A DNA stretch of 64,000 nucleotides from Flavobacterium panacagri. GTDB lineage: Bacteria > Bacteroidota > Bacteroidia > Flavobacteriales > Flavobacteriaceae. A model generated the notes under the pieces. It was not told where the DNA came from. It did not search any database and saw only the letters and a program-made list of their open reading frames with translations. The translations under genes were made by a program, and so were the position numbers. The DNA is taken from NCBI RefSeq assembly GCF_030378165.1, contig NZ_CP119766.1, positions 2,852,001 to 2,916,000 of the forward strand. The letters run 5' to 3'. Below, in pieces: positions 33,301 through 42,639 of the stretch (the first letter of the stretch is position 1; each line of letters opens with the position of its first letter).

Positions 33301-33579
33301 TTAGTCGAATTTATTTTTTATATAATACTTTCCATCCAAATCTTCATCAAAATCATCTATTTTTATTGGTTTTGGTTTTGGTTTATTTGCAACTGCCTTC
33401 TTTTTCCACATCTCAAATTTTTCAGCAGGCATTTTCTTCTTCATGATTTCCAAGACTTCTTTTTCTGCTAATCCAAATTCTTTTTTAATAATTTCAAATG
33501 GATTTTTTTCTTCTAAAGCTAACGAAACAAGTTTCTCAGTTTGTTCGTAAGTTAATTCTTTGCGGCTACTCTTTTTCAT
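33301..33579 (-). CDS. TIGR03643/DUF2805-type small protein
   Basis: This 92-residue protein opens with LTYEQTEKLVSLALEEKNPFE, followed by FGLAEKEVLEIMKKKM and MWKKKA, which is the pattern I recall for the TIGR03643 (DUF2805) family: two helices like an HTH with a basic third helix. A Pro/Lys linker and acidic tail (IDDFDEDLDGKYYIKNKF) follow. Function in the family is unknown; nucleic-acid binding is possible from the basic helical core. The gene stands alone between the M61 peptidase and the hydroxylase. Confidence 0.8.
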   Translation of the reverse strand: MKKSSRKELTYEQTEKLVSLALEEKNPFEIIKKEFGLAEKEVLEIMKKKMPAEKFEMWKKKAVANKPKPKPIKIDDFDEDLDGKYYIKNKFD

Positions 33580-33700
33580 CTCGTGAAAATTAATTCAAAA
33601 TAGGGTGTTAATTATTAATAGATTGATTTTCAATTTCTGTATCAATATTAAAAAAAAAAATAATATGTTGGTTCAGTAGAGTCTAATTTTTTTAATGATT

Positions 33701-34528
33701 TTAACTGTTTTTGAAAGATCGTGATTTTTGAAATGGTATTTTTAACAGATTCTTCAATTCATTATTTTCTTCAGGCTTCATATGAGTATCTACGCCATAA
33801 ACGAGCTGTTCTTTAGGTAATGAAGTAAAAGTTCCAAAAAGTCTGTCCCAAATGGAGAAAATATTCCCATAATTACTGTCGGTATAGGGAACAACATAAT
33901 GATGATGTACCTTATGCATATTGGGGGAAACAATAAAATAACTAAGGAATGTATCTAATTTTTCAGGAAGAGAGATATTAGCATGATTAAACTGTGAAGC
34001 CACTACAGATAATGATTGATAAAGAAAAACCATCCACATTGGTGCACCAACGATTAAAACTCCAATAGTTGTAAATACAAAGCGAATAACACTTTCGCCG
34101 GGATGATGTCTATTGGCTGTTGTAGTATCAATCCAAGTATCTGTATGATGCACTAAGTGAAACTGCCACAAATATTTGAATTTATGTTCGACATAATGCG
34201 CTAGATAAGCACCAATTAAATCGAGAAGCAATAATCCTACTATAGCGTAAAGCCAGATTGGTATTGGAGAAATCCATTGTAAAAGCCCAAAATGATGTTC
34301 GATTGTCCATTCGGCTGTTTTGATCAGAATAAAGGCCAAAATGAAATTGACTATAATGGTAGTGAAGGTAAAGAAGAAATTTATTCCAGCATGCGGCCAT
34401 TTCTTGTACTGCATTTTGAATAAAGGAAAAGAGTTTTCAATTAGCCAAAAAATGGTGATGCCGCCAACAAGAATCAAGCTTCTATGAGTGGATGGAATTG
34501 TACTGAAGTAAGAAATAATTTCGTTCAT
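33701..34528 (-). CDS. Sterol desaturase/fatty acid hydroxylase family membrane protein
   Basis: The start is placed at 34528, giving 275 residues, because MNEIISYFSTIPSTHRS begins the usual family N-terminus. There are four to five hydrophobic segments and the three histidine clusters that bind the di-iron centre: HYVEHKFKYLWQFHLVHHTD (residues about 124-143) holds the first two, and HKVHHHYVVPYTDSNYGN (about 213) holds the last. It oxidises lipid or sterol-like acyl chains in the membrane; the substrate is unknown (ornithine lipid, sphingolipid or carotenoid-type possible). Confidence 0.9.
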   Translation of the reverse strand: MNEIISYFSTIPSTHRSLILVGGITIFWLIENSFPLFKMQYKKWPHAGINFFFTFTTIIVNFILAFILIKTAEWTIEHHFGLLQWISPIPIWLYAIVGLLLLDLIGAYLAHYVEHKFKYLWQFHLVHHTDTWIDTTTANRHHPGESVIRFVFTTIGVLIVGAPMWMVFLYQSLSVVASQFNHANISLPEKLDTFLSYFIVSPNMHKVHHHYVVPYTDSNYGNIFSIWDRLFGTFTSLPKEQLVYGVDTHMKPEENNELKNLLKIPFQKSRSFKNS

Positions 34529-34664
34529 AAATACTAATATTTTTAGTTGAAACACTATTTTTCTTTTCGATTTTATCCAAAAAAAAAGAGAAAATCAAAT
34601 ATAAATATATCTGATTTTCTCTTTTAAAATAAATTATACAGTAATTTTTATTATGAACTAATTT

Positions 34665-35387
34665 TTATAAAACTATTTTTTCGGGTTCTCCTTCTTGCTG
34701 TAATAGATTTTTATAGATGAATCCTGCCACGATTGCACCCAAAATTGGAGCTGCCCAAAAAAGCCAGACTTGAGATAATGGTTCGCCTCCTGCAAAAACT
34801 GCCTGAGAAAGCGATCTTGCAGGATTTACAGAAGTATTTGTAATTGGAATACTGACTAAATGAATTACTGTTAGTGTTAAACCAATCGCAATACCACAAA
34901 AATTACTATTGGCAAATTTGTCTGTTGCGCCAAGAATAATTAAAATAAAGAACAAGGTAAGGACAAATTCTGCAATAAAAGCAGCCTGTAAAGAATAGCC
35001 GTCGGGAGAAAATGCTCCAAAACCATTTGATGCAAATGCTCCAGCTTTAGTGTTGTCAATTGCAAAACCAGCTTTTCCGGACGCAATAGTATACAATGTA
35101 CCTGCGGCTGCAATTGCTCCAATACATTGAGCTATTATATACGGAACAAGATCTTTAATTGGAAATTTTCCTCCTGCCCATAATCCAAAAGAAACTGCGG
35201 GATTAAAATGCCCTCCAGAAATGTGTCCAACTGCATAGGCCATTGCTACTACTGTGAGACCAAAAGCAAGTGCAACACCAGCAAAACCGATTCCTAGTTC
35301 TGGATAACCAGCTGCAAAAATGGCACTTCCGCAACCACCAAAAACAAGCCAATAAGTTCCGAAAAACTCTGCAAATAATTTTTTCAT
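34665..35387 (-). CDS. aqpZ: Aquaporin Z
   Basis: This 240-residue protein has six membrane helices and the two pore-forming NPA motifs ([11 protein letters not shown] at about residue 65 and [15 protein letters not shown] at about 183). The start [20 protein letters not shown] is typical of AqpZ. It lets water, not glycerol, across the inner membrane; the Arg after the second NPA is the selectivity-filter residue. A terminator-like stem (AGAAAATCA with TGATTTTCT) lies at about 34589-34622. A DoxX-like gene is immediately upstream and may be cotranscribed (28-bp gap). Confidence 0.95.
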   Translation of the reverse strand: MKKLFAEFFGTYWLVFGGCGSAIFAAGYPELGIGFAGVALAFGLTVVAMAYAVGHISGGHFNPAVSFGLWAGGKFPIKDLVPYIIAQCIGAIAAAGTLYTIASGKAGFAIDNTKAGAFASNGFGAFSPDGYSLQAAFIAEFVLTLFFILIILGATDKFANSNFCGIAIGLTLTVIHLVSIPITNTSVNPARSLSQAVFAGGEPLSQVWLFWAAPILGAIVAGFIYKNLLQQEGEPEKIVL

Positions 35388-35415
35388 AATAAAATAATTT
35401 AATGGTTAATGAATG

Positions 35416-35772
35416 TTAGTAAATATATTGGTAAGCCCAATAAATCAAAACTAATTGTAAAGGTAAACGTACAAATAAAATCCATCTTGGTAGACCAAAA
35501 CCTGCTTTTTTATTTTGAAGCATATACACATTTGCAGGAAATACAGCTATTAATAAGGCTATAATTCCCCAAGCAGCAAAACTTCTTGTAAAAGGCAGGA
35601 TTAGGAGGATGCCTAAAATTATTTCGGCAGCACCACTTAAAATATTTATTAATTTGGGGTTCTTAAATGCGGGAGGAATGATTTTAAGATACATTCCAGG
35701 TTTTCTAAAATGATTGATTCCTGCCAATATATAAAGCATAGCCATTAAATATAAATGCCAGGGTGAAGTCAT
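35416..35772 (-). CDS. DoxX-like integral membrane protein
   Basis: This 118-residue protein has four hydrophobic segments: MAMLYILAGINHFRKP, LSGAAEIILGILLIL, AAWGIIALLIAVFPANVYM, and LPLQLVLIYWAYQYIY. The HF-(R)KPGMY and AAEIILG stretches fit the DoxX/MauE-type superfamily of small four-helix membrane proteins, some of which take part in quinone or thiol redox. The exact role is unknown. It sits upstream of aqpZ on the same strand with a 28-bp gap. Confidence 0.8.
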   Translation of the reverse strand: MTSPWHLYLMAMLYILAGINHFRKPGMYLKIIPPAFKNPKLINILSGAAEIILGILLILPFTRSFAAWGIIALLIAVFPANVYMLQNKKAGFGLPRWILFVRLPLQLVLIYWAYQYIY

Positions 35773-35859
35773 GATATCTAATTGTTTATCACGAATTTAT
35801 AAAAAAATTAACAATTATTGCATTACAAGAAAGTTTTTTTTGAAAATGCTTATTTTGGG

Positions 35860-36759
35860 TTATCTTTTTCGCTTGAAATTTACATTCATAATAATTATGG
35901 CAAGTATAATTAACACAATTCCAATCCATTGAGAAAAGACTACTTTTTCGTTTAGGAGAACAAATGCCATCATAACCGAAACAGGCAATTCTAGAGCAGA
36001 AACAATACTTCCTAATCCAATACCAGTTAAAGGAAAACCAAGATTCATTAACATTGGCGGAATAATAGTACCAAATAAGGACAGTACAATTCCCCATTTA
36101 AGAAAAATATCAAGATTAAAGGTTGTTTCCTGAGTGGCTAAAGCGAATGAAAATACAATAATTGAACCTCCCAAAAGCATATAAAGACTCCTCTGTGCAG
36201 ACGAAATTTCGGTTGCGACACGATTGGCAGTAAACATAGTGGTGGTAAAAGAAGCAGCCGCTAAGATTCCCCAAACTAAACCGCGCCAATCTAATGAAAT
36301 ATCATTTTTCATAATATTGGTGGCTAAAACGGTTCCGAAAAGCACAATGAATACAGCAATGACCTTTTGCTTTGAAGGCAGTTTTTTTTCTAGAATCATT
36401 TCTAGCAAAACTCCCATCCAAACAGTCTGCATTAATAGAACGATTCCGATCGAAACAGGTATATATTTTACAGCCAAATAGTAAAATAAGCTTGTCATAC
36501 CTAATGAAGTTCCTGCAAGCATTAAACTGAAAATATTTTTTGGAGTAGCTTTTATCGTTTTATTTTTGTTTTTGATTCTCTGAAAAAGATTGATTAAAAG
36601 AATACCTGTAATTCCGTAAATGAATTGTGAGGTTGTTACTTCTGCAGTTGTGTATCCTTCAGAATAGGCCATTTTTACAAAAGTAGCCAGCATTCCATAC
36701 GTTGTAGCGCCTAAAGCAACGAAAAATACACCTTTTAAAATATTATTTTGTGGCGTCAT
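35860..36759 (-). CDS. EamA/DMT-family transporter
   Basis: This 299-residue protein has ten predicted membrane helices in two homologous halves of five, the EamA layout. The first half begins VFFVALGATTYGMLATFVKM and the second SLDWRGLVWGILAAASFTTT. Helix-end motifs such as ALELPVSVMMAFVLLNE (about residue 252) are typical. Drug/metabolite transporters export small metabolites or amino acids; the substrate is not predictable. Single gene; on the far side a stem-loop at about 36899-36925 separates it from the isomerase cluster. Confidence 0.9.
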   Translation of the reverse strand: MTPQNNILKGVFFVALGATTYGMLATFVKMAYSEGYTTAEVTTSQFIYGITGILLINLFQRIKNKNKTIKATPKNIFSLMLAGTSLGMTSLFYYLAVKYIPVSIGIVLLMQTVWMGVLLEMILEKKLPSKQKVIAVFIVLFGTVLATNIMKNDISLDWRGLVWGILAAASFTTTMFTANRVATEISSAQRSLYMLLGGSIIVFSFALATQETTFNLDIFLKWGIVLSLFGTIIPPMLMNLGFPLTGIGLGSIVSALELPVSVMMAFVLLNEKVVFSQWIGIVLIILAIIIMNVNFKRKR

Positions 36760-36898
36760 GATTTATTTGATTTGAAAAATTAAGCCGGCAAAGGTAAGTC
36801 ATTTTGTTTAGGATTTTATCGTACTATGTTGAGAATAATAATTTATTTGTAATAAAATTGAATTTAGAAGCTTTCGATTATGAATTCTGTAAAAAAGA

Positions 36899-36927
36899 AA
36901 AGCCATCAATTTTTTTCTTGATGGCTT
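36899..36927. terminator. Terminator of the isomerase cluster
   Basis: AAGCCATCAA with TTGATGGCTT lies about 40 bases past the stop of the gene at 36969. Confidence 0.75.
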
Positions 36928-36968
36928 CTATATTTTATAAAGAATTAGAATTTTTATCTTCTAAGTTA

Positions 36969-38105
36969 TTAAGGCTGATTTTGATACGTTTCAATTTCGA
37001 AAATCAAAGTAGCATTTGGCGGAATTACACCTCCAGCGCCTTTTTCGCCATAAGCCAAGTTAGACGGAAGGAAGAAAGTAGCCTTTTCTCCATCTGTCAT
37101 CATATCTAATGCCTCGATAAAACCAGGAATCATACCATCTTTTTTACCAACTGCAAAAGGAAATGCTTTATAACCACCTGCATTATCTCTGTTTGCATCA
37201 TATTTTCCGTACGCTTTTGCTACTTCAGCCATACTGCTGTCAAAAAGAGTTCCATCTTCAAAGTATCCAGCATAGTGGAAAAAGATGTTAGAACCTTCCG
37301 CACCTTTAACACCAGTTCCTTTTTTAGTAATTACATATTTTAAACCAGAGGCAGTAGTAGTAGCTTTTGCTTTTGTTGCAGTAAAATAAGCTGCTTTTGC
37401 AGCAACTACTTTTTTAGCTTCTTCTTTCTTTAATTCTCCTTGTTTCATTTCATCACTAAAAACTTTTACAGCATCAAATTTCTTTGCTGCAGCACCTTTA
37501 CGTGTGATGGTAATTTTAGTCATAATGTCATCTTGAACAATTTTATTTACATTGTCCATTCCAGAAACTACATGTCCAAAAATAGTATGTTTTCCATTTA
37601 GCCAAGGAGTATCTTTATGAGTGATGAAAAATTGGCTTCCGTTTGTAGCGGGGCCAGAATTTGCCATAGCTAGAACACCGCCTTTTTCAAATCTCAATTC
37701 ATCTACAAATTCATCTTTAAATGCATAACCAGGATCTCCTGCTCCAGTTCCTTGAGGATCTCCTCCCTGAATCATGAAGTCGTTGATTACTCTATGGAAT
37801 TTTAAACCATCAAAAAATGGTTTTCCTTTTAAGCGCTCTACTTTTACATAAGGGTTTTTTCCTTCTGCTAAAGTGATAAAGTTAGCCACTGTTACAGGTG
37901 CTTTTGTGTATTCTAAAGAAACTACAATATCTCCTTTTGAAGTAGAAATGGTTGCAAAAATCCCATCACCTGGATTGGTACTTGGTTTCGCAGCCGGTTT
38001 TGCAGTTGTAGTTGTTTTGGCAGCTGGTTTAGCAGCTGGTTTTTTTGTTTGTGCTTGAATATTTACTACTGCTAAGCAGAATAAAAATAAGAATTTAAAC
38101 TTCAT
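36969..38105 (-). CDS. Cyclophilin-FKBP fusion peptidyl-prolyl isomerase
   Basis: This 378-residue protein has a signal peptide (to about residue 18), then a repetitive Lys/Ala/Pro/Thr linker (to about 45). A cyclophilin domain (about 48-205) has FHRVINDFMIQGGD and NGSQFFITH, the active-site blocks. An FKBP domain (about 255-376) has FFHYAGYFEDGTLFDSS and ATFFLPSNLAYGEKGAGGVIPP. Two unrelated isomerase folds in one polypeptide catalyse prolyl cis-trans conversion of exported proteins. It lies downstream of the paralogue at 38142 (36-bp gap) and gldI, suggesting joint folding work in the periplasm. Confidence 0.93.
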   Translation of the reverse strand: MKFKFLFLFCLAVVNIQAQTKKPAAKPAAKTTTTAKPAAKPSTNPGDGIFATISTSKGDIVVSLEYTKAPVTVANFITLAEGKNPYVKVERLKGKPFFDGLKFHRVINDFMIQGGDPQGTGAGDPGYAFKDEFVDELRFEKGGVLAMANSGPATNGSQFFITHKDTPWLNGKHTIFGHVVSGMDNVNKIVQDDIMTKITITRKGAAAKKFDAVKVFSDEMKQGELKKEEAKKVVAAKAAYFTATKAKATTTASGLKYVITKKGTGVKGAEGSNIFFHYAGYFEDGTLFDSSMAEVAKAYGKYDANRDNAGGYKAFPFAVGKKDGMIPGFIEALDMMTDGEKATFFLPSNLAYGEKGAGGVIPPNATLIFEIETYQNQP

Positions 38106-38141
38106 TACTTTTTAGATTTAAGTATATGATTATTAATTTAT

Positions 38142-39221
38142 TTATGGTTTTTCCAATAATTGAACTTCGAAAATGATATTAGCATTTGGCGGAATTACGC
38201 CTCCTCCAGCACCAGTTTCTCCATAAGCTAAATGGCTTGGAATAAAAAGAATTGCTTTGTCGCCAATAGAAAGCTGTTCAAGACCTTCAATAAATCCAGG
38301 AATTAAACCCGTTTTGCTTCCAGCTGTAAATGGAATTGCACTATACGCTTTTGCTTCTGCTCTTGCAGCATCAAATTTGCCAAATTGTTTTGCTGTTTCT
38401 TCACTGCTGGTATCAAATAAAGTTCCGTTTTCAAGAAAACCTGTATAAGCCACGTATAATTGAGTTCCTATAGCAGGTTTTTTACCAGAACCTTTTTCAG
38501 TGATTACATATTCTAAACCACTTGCTGTTTTAGTTGCTTTTGCTTTAGAAGAAGCGTGAAAAGCTATTTTTTCTTTCTGAGCTTCAGCATATTTTGCCTG
38601 CTCTTTAGCGATATCAACAAAGTAATCGTGAAATACTTTTACGGCATCAAACTTTTTAGCAGCTTCTCCATTTCTAATAATAGTTACAGCAACAATATTG
38701 TCGCCTTGAACTACTTTGTTTACTACCTCTTGTGTTTTTTGATCTACTACATGACCAAAAATAGTGTGTTTATTGTCTAGCCACGGAGTTTCAACATGTG
38801 TAATAAAAAATTGGCTGCTGTTTGTTCCAGGGCCATTGTTTGCCATTGCCAGAACACCAGCTTTGTCAAATTTTAAATCTGAAAATTCATCTTTAAATTT
38901 ATAACCTGTATCTCCAGAACCAGTGCCCAATGGATCTCCAGTTTGGATCATAAAATTTTCAATAACTCTATGGAATTTCAAGCCATCAAAAAAAGGTTTC
39001 TTTTTTAGGTTTTCATGTGTCACAAATTCGTTTTTACCTTCAGACAGAGTTACAAAGTTGGCTACAGTAATTGGTGCTTTTTTATAATCTAATTCTACGA
39101 TGATGTGACCTTTCTTGGTTTCGATGTCGGCATATAAACCATCTGGCAGATTGCTGTGATCGTCTTTACAAGAATAAAATGAGCTAACGGCTATTAGTAA
39201 TAATAAAATAATCTTTTTCAT
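38142..39221 (-). CDS. Cyclophilin-FKBP fusion peptidyl-prolyl isomerase lipoprotein
   Basis: This 359-residue protein has a lipoprotein signal (lipobox FYSC, Cys near residue 18), so it is membrane anchored, unlike its paralogue at 36969. The cyclophilin domain has FHRVIENFMIQTGD and NSSQFFITH. The FKBP domain has YVAYTGFLENGTLFDTS and ILFIPSHLAYGETGAGGGVIPP. The order of domains and linker helices is the same as in the neighbour, so the pair arose by duplication. Gap to gldI is 15 bases and to the downstream paralogue 36, consistent with an operon. Confidence 0.93.
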   Translation of the reverse strand: MKKIILLLLIAVSSFYSCKDDHSNLPDGLYADIETKKGHIIVELDYKKAPITVANFVTLSEGKNEFVTHENLKKKPFFDGLKFHRVIENFMIQTGDPLGTGSGDTGYKFKDEFSDLKFDKAGVLAMANNGPGTNSSQFFITHVETPWLDNKHTIFGHVVDQKTQEVVNKVVQGDNIVAVTIIRNGEAAKKFDAVKVFHDYFVDIAKEQAKYAEAQKEKIAFHASSKAKATKTASGLEYVITEKGSGKKPAIGTQLYVAYTGFLENGTLFDTSSEETAKQFGKFDAARAEAKAYSAIPFTAGSKTGLIPGFIEGLEQLSIGDKAILFIPSHLAYGETGAGGGVIPPNANIIFEVQLLEKP

Positions 39222-39236
39222 TTTAAGATATTGTTT

Positions 39237-39893
39237 TTATGGAGTTAATGTATCTTTTTTTGCTGGAGTGACAGGTTTTGGCACAATAGGTTTTGGCGCA
39301 GCGGTTTTTGGAGTTTGTGCTCCTGAAACTGTTGTCTGTGCAGCTGGATCTGGAACAAAATTTCTAAGTGTTACTGTAACGATTAAGGATTCGTTTGGAC
39401 CAATTTTTTTGTTGTCTCCATGATAACCATAAGCACTGTGAGATGGAAATAAAAAGGTTACTGTCTCGTTTTTATGCATTCTTTTTATTCCATCACGTAA
39501 TCCCATCATGATGTCTTGTTTGTCGACATAATAAGTTTGCGGGCCAAGATCTGAATCAGAATAAATAATGTTTCCTTTTATATCTTTTACTTCCATATTG
39601 AAGTAAGCGATATCACCTTTTCTAGGTGCTGCAGTTTCCGTTTCGTTTCTTTCTTCGTAATTAAACCAATACCCTTTTGGAGTGGCATAGTATTTCACTT
39701 TAGGATTACTTTTGATGATTTTTTTAATGACGTCTTCTTCGTTAGCCACTAATTTCTTATTACGATCAGCAGATTTTTTCATGAATGTTCCCGAAGCTCT
39801 TGAAATAGGTCTTCTGGCTTCCTCAGGATGTTTACAGCCAAGAAGCAAGACAGCAAAAAGTAAGCTGTAAATAGTAAGTTTTAGGTTGTTCAT
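39237..39893 (-). CDS. gldI: Gliding motility lipoprotein GldI, FKBP-type isomerase
   Basis: This 218-residue protein has lipobox LLGC near residue 20 and an FKBP-like domain at about residues 65-180 (GDIAYFNMEVKDIKGNIIYS, VTFLFPSHSAYGYHGDNKKIGPN). The family member in Flavobacterium johnsoniae is required for gliding; GldI is thought to assist folding of other gliding or secretion proteins. The C-terminal tail is a Pro/Lys/Thr-rich low-complexity region. It follows the DHH gene by seven bases and precedes two isomerase genes. Confidence 0.92.
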   Translation of the reverse strand: MNNLKLTIYSLLFAVLLLGCKHPEEARRPISRASGTFMKKSADRNKKLVANEEDVIKKIIKSNPKVKYYATPKGYWFNYEERNETETAAPRKGDIAYFNMEVKDIKGNIIYSDSDLGPQTYYVDKQDIMMGLRDGIKRMHKNETVTFLFPSHSAYGYHGDNKKIGPNESLIVTVTLRNFVPDPAAQTTVSGAQTPKTAAPKPIVPKPVTPAKKDTLTP

Positions 39894-39900
39894 GATTGGG

Positions 39901-40905
39901 CTATAATTTTAGTTTTGTTACTAAATTTTCAAATTTCTTTACTGTTTCTTCCATTGAAGTTTCAGATCTTCCGCCAGCCGCATTGCTGTGGCCTCCGCCA
40001 TTAAAATGGTCTCTCGCAAATTGATTCACATCAAAACCTCCTTGAGAACGGAATGAAATCTTGATGATTCCTTCGTCTTTATTTTCAATAAAAATAGCAG
40101 TAAAAACGATATCTTTTATACTTAAACCATAATTAACAATTCCTTCTGTATCTCCTTTAACATAATTAAAAGAATCAAGTTCTTCCTGTGTAAGAGTAGT
40201 GTAAGAAGTTTTATGTTCTTCAAAAATCTTCATATTCTGCAAAGCTCGGCCTAATAACTGTAATCTGCTGAAAGAGCTGTTGTCGAATAATAATACTGGA
40301 ATCTGTGTGTTTTCAACTCCAAGATCAATTAATTCAGCTATAATTCTATGAGTGTTTCCTGTTGTGCCTGGGAAACGGAATGAGCCTGAATCTGTTAATA
40401 TTCCTGTATAAATACAAGTGGCAATGGTTTTATCGATATCTTCTTTTTTGTCTAAGAAATTGATAAAGTTATACACCATTTCACAAGTTGATCCAAAAGA
40501 AGTATCAGAATACGTATAAACGGCATAATCATCAGGTTTTTGATGATGATCAATCATTATAAACGTTGCTGTAAGCTTTTTTAGTGTATGCTCCATTTCG
40601 CCTGTACGGTGAAATGCATTAAAATCGAGAGTAAAAATTAACTCTGCATCTTCTAAAATTTTGGTACAGTTTTCAGTATCTTTTTCAAATATTTTAACGG
40701 TTTCTGATCCTGGAAGCCAAGCTAGAAAGTTAGGGAAATCATTCGGCGCAATTACGGTTGCCTGATGATTGTTTTTTATTAAAAAATGATATAGTCCTAA
40801 TGTCGAACCCATTGCATCACCATCTGGCCCTCTGTGCGGAATGATAACAATTTTCTTTGGGGTCGCGAGTAATGACTGAATTGCTTGAATGTCTTGTATT
40901 TTCAT
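39901..40905 (-). CDS. nrnA: DHH-family phosphoesterase, NrnA-like
   Basis: This 334-residue protein has DHH-family motifs: IIPHRGPDGDAMGSTLGLYHF (residues about 21-41) with the Asp cluster, LDFNAF (about 94), IDHHQKPDD (about 117), and the DHHA1 GGGHSNAAGG (about 306) that binds the nucleic-acid end. Proteins of this type degrade nanoRNA or hydrolyse pAp in the cytoplasm. It opens a run of four closely spaced genes with gldI and two envelope isomerases; the biological link is not obvious, though this order is common in Flavobacteria. Confidence 0.9.
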   Translation of the reverse strand: MKIQDIQAIQSLLATPKKIVIIPHRGPDGDAMGSTLGLYHFLIKNNHQATVIAPNDFPNFLAWLPGSETVKIFEKDTENCTKILEDAELIFTLDFNAFHRTGEMEHTLKKLTATFIMIDHHQKPDDYAVYTYSDTSFGSTCEMVYNFINFLDKKEDIDKTIATCIYTGILTDSGSFRFPGTTGNTHRIIAELIDLGVENTQIPVLLFDNSSFSRLQLLGRALQNMKIFEEHKTSYTTLTQEELDSFNYVKGDTEGIVNYGLSIKDIVFTAIFIENKDEGIIKISFRSQGGFDVNQFARDHFNGGGHSNAAGGRSETSMEETVKKFENLVTKLKL

Positions 40906-41268
40906 AGTTTGCGAATTTACATTTTTTTCATGTAATGCTGAAAATATTTTTAGTATTCGCTTTGAGTGGTCAGTGCTCAGATTTTTTAGTGTTCAGTTGA
41001 GTTTTATAGGTATTTAAAACAGTTTAGTATTGGAAATTAATTTTGTGTATTAAGTTTGAACGCTGATGAAACGGATTCGCTTTCGCGAAAACGCTGATGA
41101 AACGGATTTTTTATTTTAGGTTTTCAAATTCCGTAGGAATGCTCATTTTGTAGCAACGGATTTTAATCCGTTGAAAATAATTGGTTCTTATGCCAAAGTT
41201 CCATAGGAACGATCCATATGGATAGGAATTTGAATGTGGTTGTTCAGTCTAGTATTAGATTTGGAATT
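40906..41268. repeat. 363-bp non-coding region with direct and palindromic repeats
   Basis: Two copies of AACGCTGATGAAACGGATT (41059-41077 and 41090-41108) form a 31-bp tandem step. Then come palindromes ATTCCGTAGGAAT (41128-41140), AACGGATTTTAATCCGTT (41155-41172) and GTTCCATAGGAAC (41198-41210). No gene or clear promoter was seen in the remainder. Confidence 0.7.
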
Positions 41269-42513
41269 TCAAAAATTAGAATTTAATCTCTGATACAATT
41301 TGTATTTCGCACCTTTTACAATCTGTGATTTATAAATGCCAACAGAACCAGAAGAAAAATAAGCAATCGTACAACCAATGGCAATAAATAATCCTGGAGC
41401 AATCCCGAATAATTCTATTCCCATAATGGTGCAGGCGATAGGAGTGTGGGTTGCGCCAGAAAAAACTGCAACAAATCCGACTCCCGCTAAAAGGGCAATC
41501 GGCATGGGAATTACAAGGGATAAAGCACTGCCTAAAGTTGCCCCGACAAAGAACAAGGGAGTTACTTCTCCGCCTTTAAAACCAGCTCCTAAAGTGAATC
41601 CGGTAAATAATATTTTTAATAGAAAATCATACCATTCGTTTGGATTGGAAAAAGAATCAACAATTACGGGAACTCCTAATCCAGAGAATTTTGTGAATCC
41701 AAGGCCAGCAATTGCGATTGCTAAAACTGCGCCGCCAATTACAGGACGAAGCGGTGGGTATTTAATGTTTTTAGAAAAAAGAGAACCCCAGAAATGTGTG
41801 CTTCTTGAGAATAATAAGGCTGCAAATCCAGACAAAATTCCAACAATGAGTGTAAAAAGGATATTGTTTAAAGTAAGTTCAGGAACAACAGGTATGCTGT
41901 AGTGTGTATGTTTTATTTCCCAAAATTCTACAGTGAAATAAGCGGCATAAGCAACTAGAAAAGAAAGTAAAATGCTTTTGAAATTGATTTTACTAAAATA
42001 TAAAACTTCCAGAGCAAAAATAGCGCCCGCTAAAGGTGTTCCAAATACAGAAGCAAAACCTGCGCTAATTCCGAGAATAATTAAAATTCTACGTTCTGAA
42101 TTATCGAGTTTGAATATTTTTGTGAATTGGTCAGCAATGGCGCCTCCCATTTGTACGGCAGTTCCTTCTCGTCCAGCAGAACCTCCAAATAAATGCGTAA
42201 GCAAAGTTCCTAGAAGCACTAAAGGAGCCATTTTAAAGGGAATAACCTTTTTTGGAGATTCATATTCTTCCAGCAATAAATTATTTCCTTTTACTACCGA
42301 TTCTCCCCAATAATAGTAACTCGCCCCAACCAGAAATCCACCAAAAGGCAAAAGCCAGACAATCCAATCGTGCTGTATTCTAAACTGTGTTACCCATTCT
42401 AAAGAAACTAGGAAGAAAGCAGAGGCAGATCCTGAAAATATACCAATTAAAGCACAGATAATAATCCATTTTGGAAGAGAAAGCAGGAATTGTTTTGAGT
42501 TTTGGGAAGTCAT
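41269..42513 (-). CDS. ClC-family voltage-gated chloride channel/transporter
   Basis: This 414-residue integral membrane protein has about ten hydrophobic segments. ClC hallmarks are GSAGREGTAVQMGG (about residue 113; the usual GREGP appears here as GREGT), a GSSxGxP-like site as GSAGRE, and GFKGGEVTPLFFVGATLG (about 312). It lacks CBS domains at its C-terminus. It carries chloride or exchanges chloride for protons across the inner membrane. The Thr in GREGT is a small departure from the usual Pro, common enough in bacterial relatives. Single gene. Confidence 0.92.
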   Translation of the reverse strand: MTSQNSKQFLLSLPKWIIICALIGIFSGSASAFFLVSLEWVTQFRIQHDWIVWLLPFGGFLVGASYYYWGESVVKGNNLLLEEYESPKKVIPFKMAPLVLLGTLLTHLFGGSAGREGTAVQMGGAIADQFTKIFKLDNSERRILIILGISAGFASVFGTPLAGAIFALEVLYFSKINFKSILLSFLVAYAAYFTVEFWEIKHTHYSIPVVPELTLNNILFTLIVGILSGFAALLFSRSTHFWGSLFSKNIKYPPLRPVIGGAVLAIAIAGLGFTKFSGLGVPVIVDSFSNPNEWYDFLLKILFTGFTLGAGFKGGEVTPLFFVGATLGSALSLVIPMPIALLAGVGFVAVFSGATHTPIACTIMGIELFGIAPGLFIAIGCTIAYFSSGSVGIYKSQIVKGAKYKLYQRLNSNF

Positions 42514-42530
42514 TTTAAATTTTGAGTATA

Positions 42531-42637
42531 TTTTTTTGCCACGAATTACTTCGTCTATTCGCTGTCGCTCGAGTCACAAATTTAAAGAATTGAATTCTTT
42601 TAGTGCTAAATAATTCGTGAAATTCGTGGCAGAAAAA
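42531..42637. repeat. Inverted repeat GCCACGAATT ... AATTCGTGGC
   Basis: The arms GCCACGAATTA (42538-42548) and AATTCGTGAAATTCGTGGC (42612-42630) have T and A runs on the outside. The structure stands between the RidA-like and ClC genes and may act as a terminator in both directions. It is related to the repeat at 12602-12660. Confidence 0.7.
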
Positions 42638-42639
42638 TA

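Noticed and set aside
34711..34899. Reverse-strand and shifted frames inside aqpZ and other genes
   Set aside because: They are shadows of strong coding genes in another frame.
36804..37109. 101-codon plus-strand frame across the isomerase terminator
   Set aside because: It overlaps the 3' end of the cyclophilin-FKBP gene and a terminator, with no family-like features.
41269..42513. Loss of function of the ClC protein because GREGP reads GREGT
   Set aside because: The position varies in bacterial relatives and the rest of the protein is intact.
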